A stretch of DNA of 64,000 nucleotides from RGIG3077 sp045541475 (GCA_045541475.1 JAZQJI010000001.1:48819-112818), one strand, 5' to 3'. Shown: positions 1-8,703, counted from the first letter of the stretch. The notes: generated by a model from the sequence alone, not told the origin. Numbers and translations: made by a program.

Positions 1-41
1 TTTATGCTAAATTTAATTTTGATTTTTGTGCAAAATGCAGA

Positions 42-71
42 TAGACAAAAGATAAGCGATTATGATATAAT
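42..71 (+). promoter_or_regulatory. Candidate promoter of the first surface-protein gene
   Basis: TAGACA at 42-47 and TATAAT at 66-71 are separated by 18 bp and lie about 50 bp upstream of the start at 125. A second TATAAT at 77-82 lacks a good -35. Assigned by sequence match only. Confidence 0.4.
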
Positions 72-124
72 TCTTTTATAATAAGCGTATAGTATGTACG
101 CATTTTTTATGGAGGAATTTTATC

Positions 125-802
125 ATGAAAATGACAAAGGTATTTGCAGGCCTTGCTGCTGTTGCAGTATCGGCTTCTGCTCTCGCAGTTACATCTTTTG
201 CTGCTATCACAAACGCAAACAGCGACGGCGCTTACGTTGTTGATCCCGCTGCTGAAGGCTACAACCTTGCTGACATCACAGGTGTTATCGTTACCGTTAC
301 ATGCGCTGACGGTTGGACCGAAACAGGTATCGGCGGTGGCGTTGTTATCCAGGGTGACGGTCTTGAATGGGCTGACGGCTCCAAGGAATTCGGCGTTTCC
401 GGTGAAGGCGAAGACGTTAAGAACGTAGAAGGTATGACAGTTTCTGCTAACGGTTCTACAATCACACTCACATACGATTTCGGCGGTGCTGCTCTTCCCG
501 CAACAGCTACATGGGGACAGGTAGTAGTTCAGTCTTGGTGGGGTGCTGACTTCACAGTTGATTCTTGCGAAATCGTTACAACAGGTAGTGCTCCTGCTGA
601 AACAACAGCTGCTACAACAACTGCTGCTGAAACAACAACAACAGCTGCTGACACAACAACAGCTGCTGAAGGCGAAACAACAACAGCTGCTACAACAACT
701 GCTGCTGCTACAAACAACAACACAGGTGTTGAAGGCGTTGCAGGCGTAGTTGCTCTCCTCGCTATCGCAGGTACTGCAGTTGTAGTTTCCAAGAAGAACT
801 AA
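125..802 (+). CDS. Secreted, Thr-rich-linker surface protein (paralogue 1)
   Basis: This 225-residue protein has a signal peptide (residues 1 to about 26, ending AVTSFAA). A compact, Trp- and Gly-rich beta-type domain follows (about 27-150, with GWTETG and QSWWGADF). Next is a linker of TTTAA and ETTT repeats (about 153-197). The C-terminal hydrophobic helix begins TGVEGVAGV and ends in KKN. This is the layout of a carbohydrate-binding-like module on a flexible stalk held at the cell surface; that function is inference. The motif before the helix, NNNTG, resembles a sortase signal but has no Pro. The start is supported by GGAGG at 111-115. The gene directly downstream is a clear paralogue. 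No catalytic domain is visible, so a structural or binding role is more likely than an enzyme. Confidence 0.8.
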   Translation: MKMTKVFAGLAAVAVSASALAVTSFAAITNANSDGAYVVDPAAEGYNLADITGVIVTVTCADGWTETGIGGGVVIQGDGLEWADGSKEFGVSGEGEDVKNVEGMTVSANGSTITLTYDFGGAALPATATWGQVVVQSWWGADFTVDSCEIVTTGSAPAETTAATTTAAETTTTAADTTTAAEGETTTAATTTAAATNNNTGVEGVAGVVALLAIAGTAVVVSKKN

Positions 803-880
803 TTGCTTCTTAACACTACAAAATTAAGGTGCGGATTTTATTCGACCTGATTATTTAAAATTTAAAGGAGAAAAATTATC

Positions 881-1693
881 ATGAAGTTTTCTAAGATTTT
901 TGCAGGCATTGCTGCTTGCGCAGTTTCTGTATCTGCTCTTGCAGTTACATCTTTTGCTGCTATCACTAACGCTAACAGCGATGGCGCTTACACAGCTGAT
1001 CCTGTTGCTGACGAAGGTCTTGCAATCAATGAATTCAGCGGTGCTGTTGTTACAATCACATGTGCTGACGGTTGGACCGAAACCGGTCTCGGCGGCGGCG
1101 TAGTATTCCAGGGTGATGGCGTTGAGTGGGCAGACGGTGCTAAGGAATTCGGCGTTTCCGGCGAAGGCGAAGACGTTAAGAATGTTGCAGGCATGACAGT
1201 TGCTGCTAGTGGTAACACAGTTACACTTACTTACGATTTCGGCGGTGCTATCTTCGCTGAAACAGCTACATGGTCTCAGCTCGTTATTCAGTCATGGTGG
1301 GGCGCTGACTTCACAGTTGACGAAATCAAGTATCTCGACGTTAACGGCGATGTAATCGGTGAAGAACCTGTTGTTACAACAACAACTGTTGCTGAGGAAA
1401 CACCCGTTGAAACAACAACAACAGCTGCTGCTGAAGAAGATGATACAACTGTAACAACAACAGCTGCTGCTGAAGAAGATGATACAGCTGATACAACAAC
1501 AGCTGCTGCTGAAGATGATGATACAGCTGATACAACAGCTGCTGATACAACTACAGCTGCTGACACAACAACTACTGCTGCTACAACTACAGCTGCTGCT
1601 GGCAACCAGCAGACAGGCGTTGAAGGCGTTGCAGGCGTTCTCGCTCTCCTCGCTATCGCAGGTACAGCTGTTGTAGTTACAAAGAAGAGATAA
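881..1693 (+). CDS. Secreted, Thr-rich-linker surface protein (paralogue 2)
   Basis: This 270-residue protein is a tandem paralogue of the preceding gene. The signal peptide, the Trp-containing beta domain (GWTETG, QSWWGADFTVD) and the TGVEGVAGV tail helix ending KKR are nearly the same. The linker (about 165-240) is longer and different: it alternates TTTAAAEEDD blocks, so it carries acidic patches that paralogue 1 lacks. The motif before the helix is NQQTG. The start at 881 has AAAGGAG at 864-870. No promoter is visible in the 78-bp gap, so the pair probably forms one transcript, closed by the terminator at 1730. Function is unknown; a surface-displayed binding module is the best guess. Confidence 0.8.
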   Translation: MKFSKIFAGIAACAVSVSALAVTSFAAITNANSDGAYTADPVADEGLAINEFSGAVVTITCADGWTETGLGGGVVFQGDGVEWADGAKEFGVSGEGEDVKNVAGMTVAASGNTVTLTYDFGGAIFAETATWSQLVIQSWWGADFTVDEIKYLDVNGDVIGEEPVVTTTTVAEETPVETTTTAAAEEDDTTVTTTAAAEEDDTADTTTAAAEDDDTADTTAADTTTAADTTTTAATTTAAAGNQQTGVEGVAGVLALLAIAGTAVVVTKKR

Positions 1694-1729
1694 TCGAACT
1701 TAACGATTAAACTTATCTAAGTAATTCAA

Positions 1730-1762
1730 GACACCGCTTAAATTTTAAGCGGTGTCTTTTTT
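1730..1762 (+). terminator. Rho-independent terminator after the surface-protein pair
   Basis: The arms GACACCGCTTAAA and TTTAAGCGGTGTC form a near-perfect hairpin at 1730-1756, followed by six T. Confidence 0.9.
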
Positions 1763-1783
1763 ACGTGTTATATAAAATCACAC

Positions 1784-1820
1784 AAAAAACTACCCGAAAG
1801 CTTTATCCTTTCGGGTAGTT
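1784..1820 (-). terminator. Terminator of the epimerase gene
   Basis: The arms 1788-1800 and 1808-1820 (AACTACCCGAAAG and its complement) are followed on the minus strand by a run of T (1784-1789 read in reverse). Confidence 0.85.
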
Positions 1821-1828
1821 ATTATTTA

Positions 1829-2776
1829 CTATCTTGTGTTTTCCAAATTATATTTAAACACACACACACGTCGAGCCTTGTTGTTATCGATACCATTATT
1901 ATTAAGAATATTCGAAACATCAAGGTAACGATAATCAGTTTTTTCCGCTTTTTTGTTGGCAAAAATATTCTTCAGGTTTTCAGCTCCAAAATTACGTTGT
2001 ACAACCGGACCTAAACGACTATTCTCACGCAAGTAAGCTACAATTTCACATGCCTTTATCAAATTTTTATCAGCAACATTAAAAATACCTGTGTAAGAAC
2101 TGTTATCAGCACACTCAATATATCCAAGTATAAAATCAGACAAATTGTAAACTGAGCAGAACTGGAAACCATAATCGCCCTTCATGTAAAGGAAAGCCAT
2201 GCGCTGTTTTTCATCATAAATCTTACTACGAAGATTTTCGTGAAATTTTTTTGTATATACCGGCGCCACGCGTATGATACAGCAGAACTTATCTTTGTTC
2301 TTCCTTGCAAGATTAGCAAGAGTTTTTTCAGAATCGAACTTCATCTTAGCATAGTTTGATATCGGCCTAAGTTCTTCGTCCTCACGTGTAGGCTCACGAG
2401 TCTTTTTAACGTCATAAACCTGTGTTGTGCTAAGCAACAATATATGTGATACGTTTGATTCCAACGCAAGCTGATATATGTATTTATCACATTGTTTGGA
2501 AAGATTGATTTCACGATCTTCTATAATATTATCAAAATCATTATCTGCAGAGCAAGCCAGATGAATGAAAAAGTCAACCTGTTCACTTTCAAAAGCTGCG
2601 GCATAAGCATTCGAATCATCAGGAGCGCCTTCAAAAAAGACATAATTTTCCTTACTGCTGTTTGCCTCGCAGTCTTGACTATCAACGCCAATTACCCTAA
2701 AACCTTTTCTCAAAAGCTCCGAGCAGACAATTCCGCCAATAAGTCCGCCTGCACCGCTGACTAATGCTGTGCTCAT
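1829..2776 (-). CDS. NAD-dependent epimerase/dehydratase (extended SDR)
   Basis: An extended short-chain dehydrogenase of about 315 residues. The N-terminus ALVSGAGGLIGG is a Rossmann nucleotide-binding loop of the GxxGxxG type. The catalytic YxxxK appears as YAKMK (in ISNYAKMKFDSEK), preceded by LLLSTTQVYD, typical of nucleotide-sugar epimerases, dehydratases and reductases. The exact substrate cannot be read. I prefer the ATG at 2776 because GGGGGAG sits just upstream; an in-frame ATG at 2794 would put that sequence inside the gene. It is monocistronic, with its own promoter (2817-2845) and terminator (1784-1820). No polysaccharide genes are adjacent, so its pathway is unclear. Confidence 0.8.
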   Translation of the reverse strand: MSTALVSGAGGLIGGIVCSELLRKGFRVIGVDSQDCEANSSKENYVFFEGAPDDSNAYAAAFESEQVDFFIHLACSADNDFDNIIEDREINLSKQCDKYIYQLALESNVSHILLLSTTQVYDVKKTREPTREDEELRPISNYAKMKFDSEKTLANLARKNKDKFCCIIRVAPVYTKKFHENLRSKIYDEKQRMAFLYMKGDYGFQFCSVYNLSDFILGYIECADNSSYTGIFNVADKNLIKACEIVAYLRENSRLGPVVQRNFGAENLKNIFANKKAEKTDYRYLDVSNILNNNGIDNNKARRVCVFKYNLENTR

Positions 2777-2816
2777 TTCTTCTCCCCCAAACATGAAAAG
2801 ATAGTTTTACAAGGAT

Positions 2817-2845
2817 ATTATACCACTTTAAATGAATAATTGCAA
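2817..2845 (-). promoter_or_regulatory. Promoter of the epimerase gene
   Basis: On the minus strand, TTGCAA (2845-2840), 17 bp, then TATAAT (2822-2817), 41 bp ahead of the ATG at 2776. Confidence 0.7.
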
Positions 2846-2981
2846 TACGCTAAAGCAGAAAAAACCAAACAAATTTATCATTAAAAATTTAGCTAACAAG
2901 TACAGTTTGCATATATTTCGTCGTTGATTTGTAACGTGCATTGTGCAATCGTACAAAGCGAAATTTTTTTCAAAAAAAAGC

Positions 2982-3010
2982 TTGACTTTTTTCTCGATAT
3001 GTAGTAAAAT
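2982..3010 (+). promoter_or_regulatory. Promoter of the tRNA operon
   Basis: TTGACT at 2982-2987, 17 bp, TAAAAT at 3005-3010; the first tRNA starts 19 bp further on. Confidence 0.75.
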
Positions 3011-3028
3011 AAACAAGTCGCAAGGGAC

Positions 3029-3104
3029 GGGAGCTTAGCTCAGCTGGGAGAGCATCTGCCTTACAAGCAGAGGGTCACAGGTTCGAGCCCTGTAGTTCCC
3101 ACCA
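3029..3104 (+). tRNA. tRNA-Val(UAC)
   Basis: 76-nt cloverleaf with an encoded CCA end. Acceptor GGGAGCT pairs with AGTTCCC; the anticodon loop CTTACAA gives anticodon UAC; the T loop is GTTCGAGCC. First of four clustered tRNAs. Confidence 0.95.
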
Positions 3105-3111
3105 ATTGCGA

Positions 3112-3188
3112 GGCCGGGTAGTTCAGTTGGTTAGAACGCCAGCCTGTCACGCTGGAGGTCGTGGGTTCGAGCCCCATTCCGGTCGCCA
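3112..3188 (+). tRNA. tRNA-Asp(GUC)
   Basis: 77-nt cloverleaf with encoded CCA. Anticodon stem CCAGC/GCTGG, loop CTGTCAC, anticodon GUC. Seven bases separate it from tRNA-Val. Confidence 0.95.
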
Positions 3189-3190
3189 TC

Positions 3191-3222
3191 ATATATCAAG
3201 GAGTTAACGCTCCTTGATATAT
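3191..3222. other. Perfect hairpin between tRNA-Asp and tRNA-Phe
   Basis: A 13-bp perfect inverted repeat (arms 3191-3203 and 3210-3222, loop of 6) fills the spacer. No T-run follows, so it is more likely a processing or partial-attenuation structure than a terminator. Confidence 0.6.
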
Positions 3223-3228
3223 ATGCAA

Positions 3229-3304
<76 letters not shown>

Positions 3305-3305
3305 T

Positions 3306-3381
3306 GCGGATTTAGCTCATCTGGTAGAGCGCCACCTTGCCAAGGTGGAGGTAGCGAGTTCGAGCCTCGTAATCCGCTCCA
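3306..3381 (+). tRNA. tRNA-Gly(GCC)
   Basis: 76-nt cloverleaf with encoded CCA. Acceptor GCGGATT/AATCCGC, anticodon stem CCACC/GGTGG, loop TTGCCAA, anticodon GCC. Confidence 0.95.
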
Positions 3382-3401
3382 AGCGCAAACCGCGCACGAG
3401 A

Positions 3402-3435
3402 AAAACGAGTTTCTTTCATAGAAACTCGTTTTTTG
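3402..3435 (+). terminator. Terminator of the tRNA operon
   Basis: Stem AAACGAGTTTCT (3403-3414) pairs with 3420-3431 and runs into a T stretch. Confidence 0.85.
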
Positions 3436-3466
3436 CGTTATACACATAAATTATCAAGGTGATGTT

Positions 3467-4138
3467 ATGACCACAGTTGATTTTTTGGCAAACAACACGT
3501 TACTGTTCAACAACATGAATACAACTGAAGTTGAAAAAATGCTAAGCTGCCTTAATTGCACAGAACGTAAATTCAAAAAGAACGAACCTGTTCTGCGCAG
3601 AGGAGAGCCCTTTAAAAAGCTTGGTGTTGTACTTGATGGCACATTGCTTATCACTCGCGAAGATGAACACGGCAACCTTTTTGTGTTGGCACAGATTGTA
3701 AGCGGACAGATATTCGGTATGAGCCTTGCAAGCGGAAACAATGCTGATATGTCTATTTGCGCAGGCAGCGAAGCTAAGGTTTTGCTGATTGACGCTGATA
3801 GAATATTTTCGCCTTGCTCTTTTACCTGCAAATGCCACATACAATTCATGCGTAATTTATATATATGCATGGCGAAAAAGAACGTTGAACTAACCAGAAA
3901 AGTATATCACATATCACAAAGAACCTTACGACGCAAAATCATGTCTTATTTATCTGAACAGATGGAGCTGAACTCAAGCGATACCTTCGATATACCTCTG
4001 GACCGTCAACAGCTATCTGATTATCTTGCGTGCGACAGAAGCGCATTATCTGCTGAGCTTGCCAGAATGAAAGATGCAAAGCTGATTGACTATCGAAAAA
4101 ATCGATTTACCGTTCTTAAACACAATAATCAAGAATAA
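3467..4138 (+). CDS. Crp/Fnr-family transcriptional regulator, Cys-rich
   Basis: A 223-residue regulator. Residues about 15-120 match a cyclic-nucleotide-binding (cupin) sensory domain (LGVVLDGTLLITREDEHG, then GQIFGMSL). Residues about 150-220 are a Crp-type winged helix-turn-helix (LDRQQLSDYLACDRSALSAE). Cysteines at about 28, 31, 98, 117, 121, 123 and 134 are numerous for this family and could bind an Fe-S cluster, haem or metal. Such regulators usually control redox or stress genes; the ligand here is inference. AAGGTG precedes the ATG. It sits between the tRNA operon and the convergent adhE, which it might regulate. Confidence 0.85.
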   Translation: MTTVDFLANNTLLFNNMNTTEVEKMLSCLNCTERKFKKNEPVLRRGEPFKKLGVVLDGTLLITREDEHGNLFVLAQIVSGQIFGMSLASGNNADMSICAGSEAKVLLIDADRIFSPCSFTCKCHIQFMRNLYICMAKKNVELTRKVYHISQRTLRRKIMSYLSEQMELNSSDTFDIPLDRQQLSDYLACDRSALSAELARMKDAKLIDYRKNRFTVLKHNNQE

Positions 4139-4159
4139 CGACTATATTGGTTAGTTTAA

Positions 4160-4462
4160 ATGGAAGATATATTTGAAATTATAATCAAGATATTCGCCGA
4201 GTTCTTTAAAATATTTTTTGATGCTCTTATTGAAATTCTGTTCGAAAAGCAATCAACCAAAAAGGAAAGAATCGCCTGTATGATTTATCTATGCCTTACT
4301 TTTGGCGGCATTATTACGTTAACCGTTTGGGGTACAATCACCCTTATGAATAAAGGCAATAGAATTGCATCGGCTTTGGTTGGTACTCTTGGCGGAGTGC
4401 TTTTACTTGTACTTACAATCAGGGCGATTTATGATATTGTACAAATCAAAAAAAATCAGTAA
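4160..4462 (+). CDS. Small membrane protein of unknown function
   Basis: A 100-residue protein starting 21 bp after the Crp/Fnr gene, so probably co-transcribed. Residues 1-28 form an amphipathic, Phe/Ile-rich helix (IIKIFAEFFKIFF). Two hydrophobic segments follow at about 40-62 and 70-92. No family is recognised. It converges with adhE, ending 5 bp from its stop. The Shine-Dalgarno is weak, so translation may be coupled to the upstream gene. Confidence 0.6.
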   Translation: MEDIFEIIIKIFAEFFKIFFDALIEILFEKQSTKKERIACMIYLCLTFGGIITLTVWGTITLMNKGNRIASALVGTLGGVLLLVLTIRAIYDIVQIKKNQ

Positions 4463-4467
4463 AAGCT

Positions 4468-7041
4468 TTAAAACGCCTCAAGATACAATTCTTTGATTTC
4501 CGAAACCAGTGGATAGCGGGGATTTGCACCGACGCATTGGTCATCGAATGCGTTAAGGCAAAGCTCGTCAAGCTTTTGCTCAAACTCTCCCCTATCAATC
4601 CCATATTCTGATATACTGCGCTTGATGCCTATTTCGGCTTTGAGCGCATTTATTTTTTCTATTAGCTTTTCAAGCAGTTCGTTATCATCTGCACCGCTTA
4701 TGCCGAGATATTTTGCTATCTGAGCATAACGTTCCAACGCGTTGGGATATTGATACTGTGAGAAGCTGCCCATACGCATAGGTTTCTCAGACGCATTGTA
4801 GCGCATTACAGGTACGATCATCAATGCGTTAGCAATTCCGTGAGGCAACCCAAAAGACGCGCCCAGCTTGTGCGCCATTGCGTGACAAAGACCTAAAAAT
4901 GCATTTCCGAATGACATACCCGCCATTGAAGCTGCATTTGCCATTTTTTCTCTTGCTATCAGATTATTCTGGCCGTTTACGCAACATTCGTTCAGGTTTT
5001 CAAAAATCAGCTTAATAGCATACAGCGCCATTGAATCGGTAAAATCATTTGCAAGCACTGAAACGTATGCTTCCAATGCGTGCGTTAAAGCATCAAAGCC
5101 GGATGCGGCTGTAAGCGAAGGCGGCGCACTTTTGTGCAGATTAACATCAATTATCGCCATATCGGGCACAAGGGAATAATCTGCCAAAGGATATTTTATG
5201 CCCGTTTTTTCATCGGTGATAACAGAAAACGGCGTAACCTCTGCGCCCGTGCCCGATGTGGTTGGAATTGCCACAAAATATGCTTTTTCTCCCAAGTTGG
5301 CAAAATTTGAAATACGCTTGCGGATATCGGCAAAGCGCATGGACATATCGGCAAAATCCGCTTGCGGCTCTTCATAAAGCACCCACATCAGCTTTGCGGC
5401 ATCCATTGCCGAGCCACCGCCAAATGCTATAATTACATCGGGATTAAATCTTGCCATATCATCAGCGCCACGCTTTACCATATCAAGCGTAGGGTCGGCT
5501 TTTACATCAAAAAATACGGTGTATTCAAAATTCAAAGACTCAAGCTCATCAATCAGTGCACGTGTATAGCCTGCGGTATACAAAAATTCATCAGTAACGA
5601 TAAACGCACGCGTTTTGCCCATATCCTGCGCAATTTCACGCAAAGCATAGCGCATACAGCCAGCTTTGAAATAAAACCTTTGCGGAACACGAAACCACAG
5701 CATATTCTCTCTCCTCAAAGATACTGTTTTTATATTTAAAAGATGCTTTACGCCGATATTCTCGCACACGCTGTTTTTGCCCCACGAGCCGCACCCCAAT
5801 GTGAGCGACGGCGGCAAACGGAAATTATACATATCCCCTATTCCGCCCTGCGATGATGGCGAATTAACGACAATACGGCAGGTTTGCATTGCGTTTGAAA
5901 ATTTATCAAGCTTATCTTTGCAGGTATTTTCATCAAGATATATTGCGCTTGTGTGACCAAGTCCGCCTGAATTTATAAGCTTTTGCGCAAGCTCTACCGA
6001 ATTATCGAAGCTATTGGATTTATACATAGCAAGGATAACCGAAAGCTTTTCATACGAAAACGGATCGTTTTTATCAAATTTATCAATTTCACCAATGATT
6101 ATTTTTGTGTTATCGGGTATCTGAATATCCGCAGTTTTGGCAATTTTTGCAGAGCTTTGCCCGACAATTTCGGGATTGACTGAGCCGTTTTTTATCATCA
6201 CCTTACGCATTTTTTCGATTTCGTTTGGTTTAAGAAAATAGCAGCCTCGTTTTTCAAACTCCCGCTTTACTTCATCGTATATCTTTTCGCTGACAATTAC
6301 GGCTTGTTCAGAAGCGCAGATTACGCCGTTATCAAAGCACTTTGAATGAATGATTGAGTTTACCGCCATTTTTACATCGGCGCTGTCATCAATAATTGCA
6401 GGCACATTGCCTGCGCCAACACCAATTGCAGGCGTACCGCTTGAATATGCAGCCTTTACCATGGCATCGCCGCCCGTTGCAAGAATGAGATTACATTTTT
6501 GCATAAGTTCGGCGGTTTTTTCTTTTGAGGGGGCTTCTATCCACGATATGATATTTTCCGGCGCACCGTGCCTTACCGCACAATCATGCACGATTTTTGC
6601 CGCCGCAATTGTTGATTTTACAGCACGAGGGTGCGGGCTTAAAATAATACCGTTGCCTGTTTTTAACGCTATAAGCGATTTAAAAATTGTTGTTGACGTA
6701 GGGTTTGTTGTGGGAATAAGCGCGGCTATGACGCCAATCGGCTCGGCAATTCGCACAAAGCCTGCACTTTCATCATTTTCAATAACACCGCTGGTTTTTT
6801 CGTTTTTATATGCATTGTAAATAAATTCGGAAGCGTAATGGTTTTTTATCACCTTATCTTCAAAAACGCCCATCTGCGTTTCCTCAACGGCAAGCTGTGC
6901 CAATGGTATGCGTTGTGCGCACGCCGCTTTTGCCGCTTCCTTAAAGATTTCATCAAGCTTTTGTTGCGGAAAATCGGCAAACTTTTGCTGTGCAATTTTA
7001 ACCTTTTCTACAAGTATATCAATTTCTGTTTTGCTGTTCAT
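4468..7041 (-). CDS. adhE: Bifunctional acetaldehyde-CoA/alcohol dehydrogenase
   Basis: AdhE (857 residues, close to the usual 860-890) reduces acetyl-CoA to acetaldehyde and then to ethanol with NADH, in the cytosol. The aldehyde dehydrogenase half (1 to about 430) has the catalytic Cys at about 242 in FDNGVICASEQ. The iron-dependent alcohol dehydrogenase half (about 450-857) has GGGSAMDAAK, TTSGTGAEVTPF and the His ligands in ALTHALEAY, GLCHAMAHKLG and LPHGIANAL. Family members assemble into spirosome filaments. It is a key fermentation enzyme and its transcript ends against a convergent regulator gene. The RBS is AGGGGAA before the ATG at 7041. No clear promoter lies in the 53 bp up to the upstream terminator, so its transcription start is unresolved. 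Confidence 0.95.
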   Translation of the reverse strand: MNSKTEIDILVEKVKIAQQKFADFPQQKLDEIFKEAAKAACAQRIPLAQLAVEETQMGVFEDKVIKNHYASEFIYNAYKNEKTSGVIENDESAGFVRIAEPIGVIAALIPTTNPTSTTIFKSLIALKTGNGIILSPHPRAVKSTIAAAKIVHDCAVRHGAPENIISWIEAPSKEKTAELMQKCNLILATGGDAMVKAAYSSGTPAIGVGAGNVPAIIDDSADVKMAVNSIIHSKCFDNGVICASEQAVIVSEKIYDEVKREFEKRGCYFLKPNEIEKMRKVMIKNGSVNPEIVGQSSAKIAKTADIQIPDNTKIIIGEIDKFDKNDPFSYEKLSVILAMYKSNSFDNSVELAQKLINSGGLGHTSAIYLDENTCKDKLDKFSNAMQTCRIVVNSPSSQGGIGDMYNFRLPPSLTLGCGSWGKNSVCENIGVKHLLNIKTVSLRRENMLWFRVPQRFYFKAGCMRYALREIAQDMGKTRAFIVTDEFLYTAGYTRALIDELESLNFEYTVFFDVKADPTLDMVKRGADDMARFNPDVIIAFGGGSAMDAAKLMWVLYEEPQADFADMSMRFADIRKRISNFANLGEKAYFVAIPTTSGTGAEVTPFSVITDEKTGIKYPLADYSLVPDMAIIDVNLHKSAPPSLTAASGFDALTHALEAYVSVLANDFTDSMALYAIKLIFENLNECCVNGQNNLIAREKMANAASMAGMSFGNAFLGLCHAMAHKLGASFGLPHGIANALMIVPVMRYNASEKPMRMGSFSQYQYPNALERYAQIAKYLGISGADDNELLEKLIEKINALKAEIGIKRSISEYGIDRGEFEQKLDELCLNAFDDQCVGANPRYPLVSEIKELYLEAF

Positions 7042-7093
7042 GACAATTCCCCTTTTGCTTTTTTTGATATTTTTACCCCAAACGCAAAAAATA

Positions 7094-7130
7094 AACGCAG
7101 TATCGGATATATTTTTTCCGATACTGCGTT
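7094..7130 (-). terminator. Terminator between the membrane-protein gene and adhE
   Basis: A 14-bp stem (7094-7107 with 7117-7130) is followed on the minus strand by TTTATTTTTT. It closes the transcript of the genes at 7148-8703. Confidence 0.8.
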
Positions 7131-7147
7131 ATTTTATTTTGCATTAA

Positions 7148-7792
7148 TTAATTCCGATAAGCAAAGCTTACCCTTTTGGTAACCTTAGATGATTCCGCAG
7201 AAAAATTATTGTATGTAATCAAAAAATAATCTTCATGCCATTCAATTTCATAATCGCCGTGGTTTCTTCCGCCGTCATCAGTACTGAACCTTGAGATAAT
7301 TTCAGCATTGTTTTCGCTATCCACCTGATAAATCACACCGCCGCCGTAAAGCAAAAACGATTTTTCCTCAACAACAATCGTATGCTTGCCGTCGCTAAAC
7401 TCATACCACTCAGTATCATATATCTCATGCTCGCTTGTATTAACCACACTGATAAGGCTGACGTACACAAACAATACCGACATAAAATACATAGCCGTTG
7501 TAAGCAAAAACAATTTCATTATTTTTGCTTTATGCTTTAGCTTTGCTATAACCATTGCAATACACGAATATACAAAACCAATTGTAAACATCGCAAAAAC
7601 AATGCCTAAAGCAATCGAATAAGTATTATGCCATGAGAACGTCGTAATCTCGCCGGAAATATACTTGTAGGTGTAGTTGCACTCAACCTTGCTCAACACC
7701 TTGCTTAATACGAATATGATTACAGTTGCCGCTGCCATAATGCCGCATACACACTTTACCCTTTTGGTTGTATTTTCCATATCTGTTATCAA
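7148..7792 (-). CDS. Membrane protein of unknown function
   Basis: About 214 residues. Hydrophobic segments lie near 15-31, 57-82 and 93-117. A soluble C-terminal part (about 120-214) is rich in aromatic and acidic residues (YDTEWYEFSDG, DYEIEWHEDYF). No family is recognised. The TTG at 7792 overlaps the stop of the upstream gene (TTGA overlap), which suggests translational coupling; an ATG at 7780 is the alternative start. Neither has a good Shine-Dalgarno. It is co-transcribed with the U32-like gene, and the pairing is the only clue to its role. Confidence 0.6.
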   Translation of the reverse strand: MITDMENTTKRVKCVCGIMAAATVIIFVLSKVLSKVECNYTYKYISGEITTFSWHNTYSIALGIVFAMFTIGFVYSCIAMVIAKLKHKAKIMKLFLLTTAMYFMSVLFVYVSLISVVNTSEHEIYDTEWYEFSDGKHTIVVEEKSFLLYGGGVIYQVDSENNAEIISRFSTDDGGRNHGDYEIEWHEDYFLITYNNFSAESSKVTKRVSFAYRN

Positions 7793-8703
7793 TTAATAAC
7801 GATATTTTTACTTGAAGCAAGCGTCATCAGCAAAATAAACCTTGCTTCGTCCTTACATTCGGGCTTTGCCATGTAGTACATATAGGTTTCGATAAGGTTG
7901 AACATGTGCGATGATCTTCCCTCAATTTTGAAATTTTCAAAGCCCATGGGTATGTATTTTTCCCAGATATCATCGGGAGTGATGTGGGTTGAATAATCCT
8001 TAATTTCAAATATGGTTTTATTCATGTGCGGACATTCAAACGGGATTGACTTATATTTTTCGCCAAATTTAACACAACGCACAAACTCTCTCTGATTAGC
8101 TGCAAGCACACGGTAATGCTCGCCCCTGCGTGTGCATTTGGGTGTGCAGCAAGCGTTTACAAGCAGTTCGCAACGTGCTTTATCGGGAATTTTTTCAAGT
8201 TCATCAAAGCGGTTGTTCCAGTTGTAATCAAGCACAACAAGGTTGTAGTCCTTATCAAGCTCTGCCAAAACACCTTCCATAGTTTCTATCTGCTTGCAGG
8301 TTGATGATGTGATTTTGAAATTTGGATAATTGCTGCGGATATACTCTTCAAGCAATGGTGAAAAAACAATAACCTCGTTAAGCCCGTTATCAGCAAGCTT
8401 TAAGGCTGCATTGCAATGCGCATCGTTCAAGTCTTTTTCGGTGATATCCGGATTGGTGAAGGTATATCGGCACGGAATGCCCAATGCGTTAAAGCGTTTC
8501 AAAACTTCTTTCATAAAAGGTCTGTCCGTTCTTCCACCGACGGTTCTGCCGCCGTTCCAAAGCGACGGCGGAAATTCGCCGTAAACCGAGGCTATTTCTA
8601 CACCTTCACGGAATAAATCGGGGCGCTCTTTAATCAATTTTGTAAGCGCCATGTTAAGCGCAAAGTTGCGAGTAAAATCGGGTATGTGAAATTTTGCTTT
8701 CAT
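7789..8703 (-). CDS. U32-peptidase-like TIM-barrel protein
   Basis: A 304-residue protein. The C-terminal FENFKIEGRSSHM matches the KIEGR motif of peptidase U32/UbiU-UbiV proteins. The Cys-rich stretch NACCTPKCTRRGEHY (about 185-199) sits where those proteins place Fe-S ligands, and ECPHM adds another Cys. The N-terminal half (IASVYGEFPPSLWNGGR, NEVIVFSPLLEEYI) fits a barrel. Its reaction is unknown; U32 relatives do peptide cleavage or oxygen-independent hydroxylation. The RBS GGAGA precedes the ATG. It is coupled to the downstream membrane protein. Confidence 0.6.
   Translation of the reverse strand: MKAKFHIPDFTRNFALNMALTKLIKERPDLFREGVEIASVYGEFPPSLWNGGRTVGGRTDRPFMKEVLKRFNALGIPCRYTFTNPDITEKDLNDAHCNAALKLADNGLNEVIVFSPLLEEYIRSNYPNFKITSSTCKQIETMEGVLAELDKDYNLVVLDYNWNNRFDELEKIPDKARCELLVNACCTPKCTRRGEHYRVLAANQREFVRCVKFGEKYKSIPFECPHMNKTIFEIKDYSTHITPDDIWEKYIPMGFENFKIEGRSSHMFNLIETYMYYMAKPECKDEARFILLMTLASSKNIVIN

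Noticed and set aside
590..720. Repeated ACA/GCT triplets in 590-720 and 1370-1610 look like a tandem DNA repeat
   Set aside because: They are codon-level repeats of the Thr/Ala-rich linker in two coding genes, without spacer structure; not CRISPR or satellite DNA.
529..792. Long antisense frames opposite the Thr-rich linkers
   Set aside because: They come from the codon bias of the linker (Val/Ala-rich shadow) and have no RBS or domain.
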